Below, in pieces: positions 5,946 to 6,965 of a stretch of 6,965 nt of DNA; position 1 is the stretch's first letter, and each line of letters begins with the position of its first letter. This DNA comes from Synechococcus sp. GFB01 (GTDB lineage: Bacteria; Cyanobacteriota; Cyanobacteriia; PCC-6307; Cyanobiaceae), in the NCBI RefSeq assembly GCF_001039265.1, contig NZ_LFEK01000065.1, positions 1 through 6,965 on the forward strand. The letters run 5' to 3'. The notes beneath the pieces are model-generated. The model was given only the letters and a program-made list of their open reading frames with translations. It did not search any database and was not told the origin of the DNA. The translations under genes and the position numbers were made by a program.

Positions 5946-6919
5946 GCGACCTGGCCATAGAGGTCATAACGGTCCACCAGCTCGAATACCTGCTGGAGCA
6001 CATCCCGCTGCGCCGTCTCCAGCTGGCGGGGGTCATCGCGACACCCCAGCACCAGCACCAGGTTGTGGCGCCGCCGCAGGCGCTCCGACCGGCCGAACAC
6101 CTCCACCAGCGCCGGGATGTTCTTGCGCGGATCGGCTCTGCAGATCGCCAGCAGTGGTGGCTTGGCCGGATCGCGGAGGAAGGGGGCCATCAGTTCCCTG
6201 ATCGCCGATTCATCGGCACCGGCCTGGGGTGGGAAGAACTGACGGCTGTCGACCCCCGGAGGAATCACCCGGGCCTGGTCCGCCCGGAAGCGCCCGTAGC
6301 GGGCGTACTGGTGGTCCAGCTCCTGGCGGGTGCTCGTCACCACCAGGTTGCTGTGGGCCAGAGCCAGCTCCTCGGCGTCGATCCGCTGCGCCATGGAGTA
6401 GTGGCTGTCGATCTGGACGGCATCGAGCCCGGCGGCCAGCAGCCGTCGCCGCTTCTCCCGCCCGAGCGAATGGGCGGTGAAGACCAGCGGGATGCCGAGG
6501 CGGCGACGCAGCAATGCACCCACATAGCCGGCATCGGCGTAGTGGGCGTGGATCCAGTCGGGCAGCCGCTCCTGAGCCAGCAAGGCCTCGGCCAGGGCAT
6601 CGGCCAGCTCATCGAGATGGATCCAGAGAAGTTCCTTGCGCAGGTAGCGGCTGGGCCCGAAGGCGAACCGGCGGATCGTGGCGTCCGGTGCCAGGGGCTC
6701 GAGGGGCTTCGCGTAGTCGGCCGACACCCGCCTGTCGCGGATCAGCCGGGTCACCACATCGACCCGCTCCACCTCGGGACGGGCCGCCATGGCCCGAGCC
6801 AACTCCAGCACGTAGGTGGTCTGCCCGCCGGTGTCGGGATCACGACCGAGCTCGAGGTCATGGGATCGAAACAACCCATGCAGGTGCAGATGCAGCACGT
6901 AGAGGCCGGCCATGGCGGG

Positions 6920-6924
6920 CTCCT
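6920..6924 (-). promoter_or_regulatory. Shine-Dalgarno site of the sucrose-phosphate synthase gene
   Basis: Minus-strand AGGAG stands six bases before the ATG at 6913. It is the strongest ribosome-binding signal in the window and decides the start in favour of MAGLYVLHLHLHGLFRSHDL over the upstream TTG at 6943. Confidence 0.7.
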
Positions 6925-6928
6925 GGCG

Positions 6929-6957
6929 AACGACGAACGGCAATGGCGGTTGTCGTT
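6929..6957 (-). repeat. Imperfect inverted repeat in the leader of the sucrose-phosphate synthase gene
   Basis: AACGACGAAC (6929-6938) and GTTGTCGTT (6949-6957) pair over nine bases with one bulged G, around a ten-base loop. The repeat sits just upstream of the Shine-Dalgarno site. It could be an operator or a small RNA hairpin controlling translation of this salt-related gene; that is inference from position only. Confidence 0.35.
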
Positions 6958-6965
6958 ATCGATAG

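Larger units (their letters stand above)
4777..6913 (-). pseudogene. spsA: Bidomain sucrose-phosphate synthase with two one-base frameshifts (broken gene or sequence errors)
   Basis: Sucrose-phosphate synthase makes sucrose-6-phosphate from UDP- or ADP-glucose and fructose-6-phosphate; in cyanobacteria sucrose is a compatible solute against salt stress. With two missing bases restored the product is 712 residues, about normal for the SPS-plus-phosphatase-like architecture. The glycosyltransferase part shows HGLFRSHDLELGRDPDTGGQ (12-31), IHAHYADAGYVGALL (121-135), FTAHSLGREKRRRLL (145-159), RVIPPGVDS (215-223), RADPRKN (259-265) and FVNPALTEP-FGLTLLEAAAS (347-366), containing the E-x7-E donor-site motif. 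Residues from about 470 form a HAD phosphatase-like domain (DLDAS 475-479, CTGR 506-509, K587, K633) in which the usual GDSGND reads ASQQGD. The frame breaks at about 5944 and 5851; elsewhere it is clean. The ATG at 6913 is preceded by AGGAG; a TTG at 6943 would add ten non-family residues. It converges on the LCP gene and its promoter lies beyond the right edge. Confidence 0.9.

Noticed and set aside
1..6965. Mobile elements, CRISPR arrays, tRNA or rRNA genes, toxin-antitoxin or defence systems
   Set aside because: I looked for transposase-like proteins, regularly spaced repeats and tRNA cloverleaf or CCA ends on both strands and found none; the window is explained by chromosomal housekeeping genes and small unknown ORFs.

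Overview
The window is GC-rich and its gene content points to a picocyanobacterium of the Cyanobium / high-GC Synechococcus type. The main reasons are a DUF3134 protein directly upstream of mraY, a bidomain sucrose-phosphate synthase, PurT, and small proteins whose style resembles picocyanobacterial conserved hypotheticals. The assignment rests on recognising protein families; no database search was run.

Layout, left to right. At 1-268 (minus) is the N-terminal fifth of argininosuccinate synthase (argG), preceded in the same direction by a 74-residue two-helix membrane protein (294-518). A 49-bp divergent gap separates these from a plus-strand group: a DUF3134 protein (568-846), mraY (886-2013) and a small unknown protein (2040-2276). 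A second, 57-residue membrane protein lies on the minus strand (2273-2446); its stop codon overlaps that of the 2040-2276 gene in a shared CTAG. Then come purT (2479-3702, plus) and a membrane-anchored LytR-CpsA-Psr (LCP) protein (3779-4738, plus). Converging on the LCP gene from the right is a sucrose-phosphate synthase gene (6913 down to 4777, minus). It is full length, but two missing bases about 95 bp apart interrupt its reading frame.

Functionally this is mostly housekeeping. It covers arginine biosynthesis (ArgG), formation of the first lipid intermediate of peptidoglycan (MraY), formate-dependent purine synthesis (PurT), probable attachment of glycopolymers to the cell wall (LCP protein), and compatible-solute sucrose synthesis (SPS). 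MraY and the LCP protein both serve the envelope; otherwise the genes do not form one pathway. I see no mobile element, CRISPR array, tRNA, rRNA, defence system or biosynthetic cluster, and no evidence for a new multi-gene system. The points most worth a second look are the double frameshift in the sucrose gene, its eroded phosphatase-like domain, the easily missed 57-residue membrane ORF, and the forced non-ATG start of mraY.
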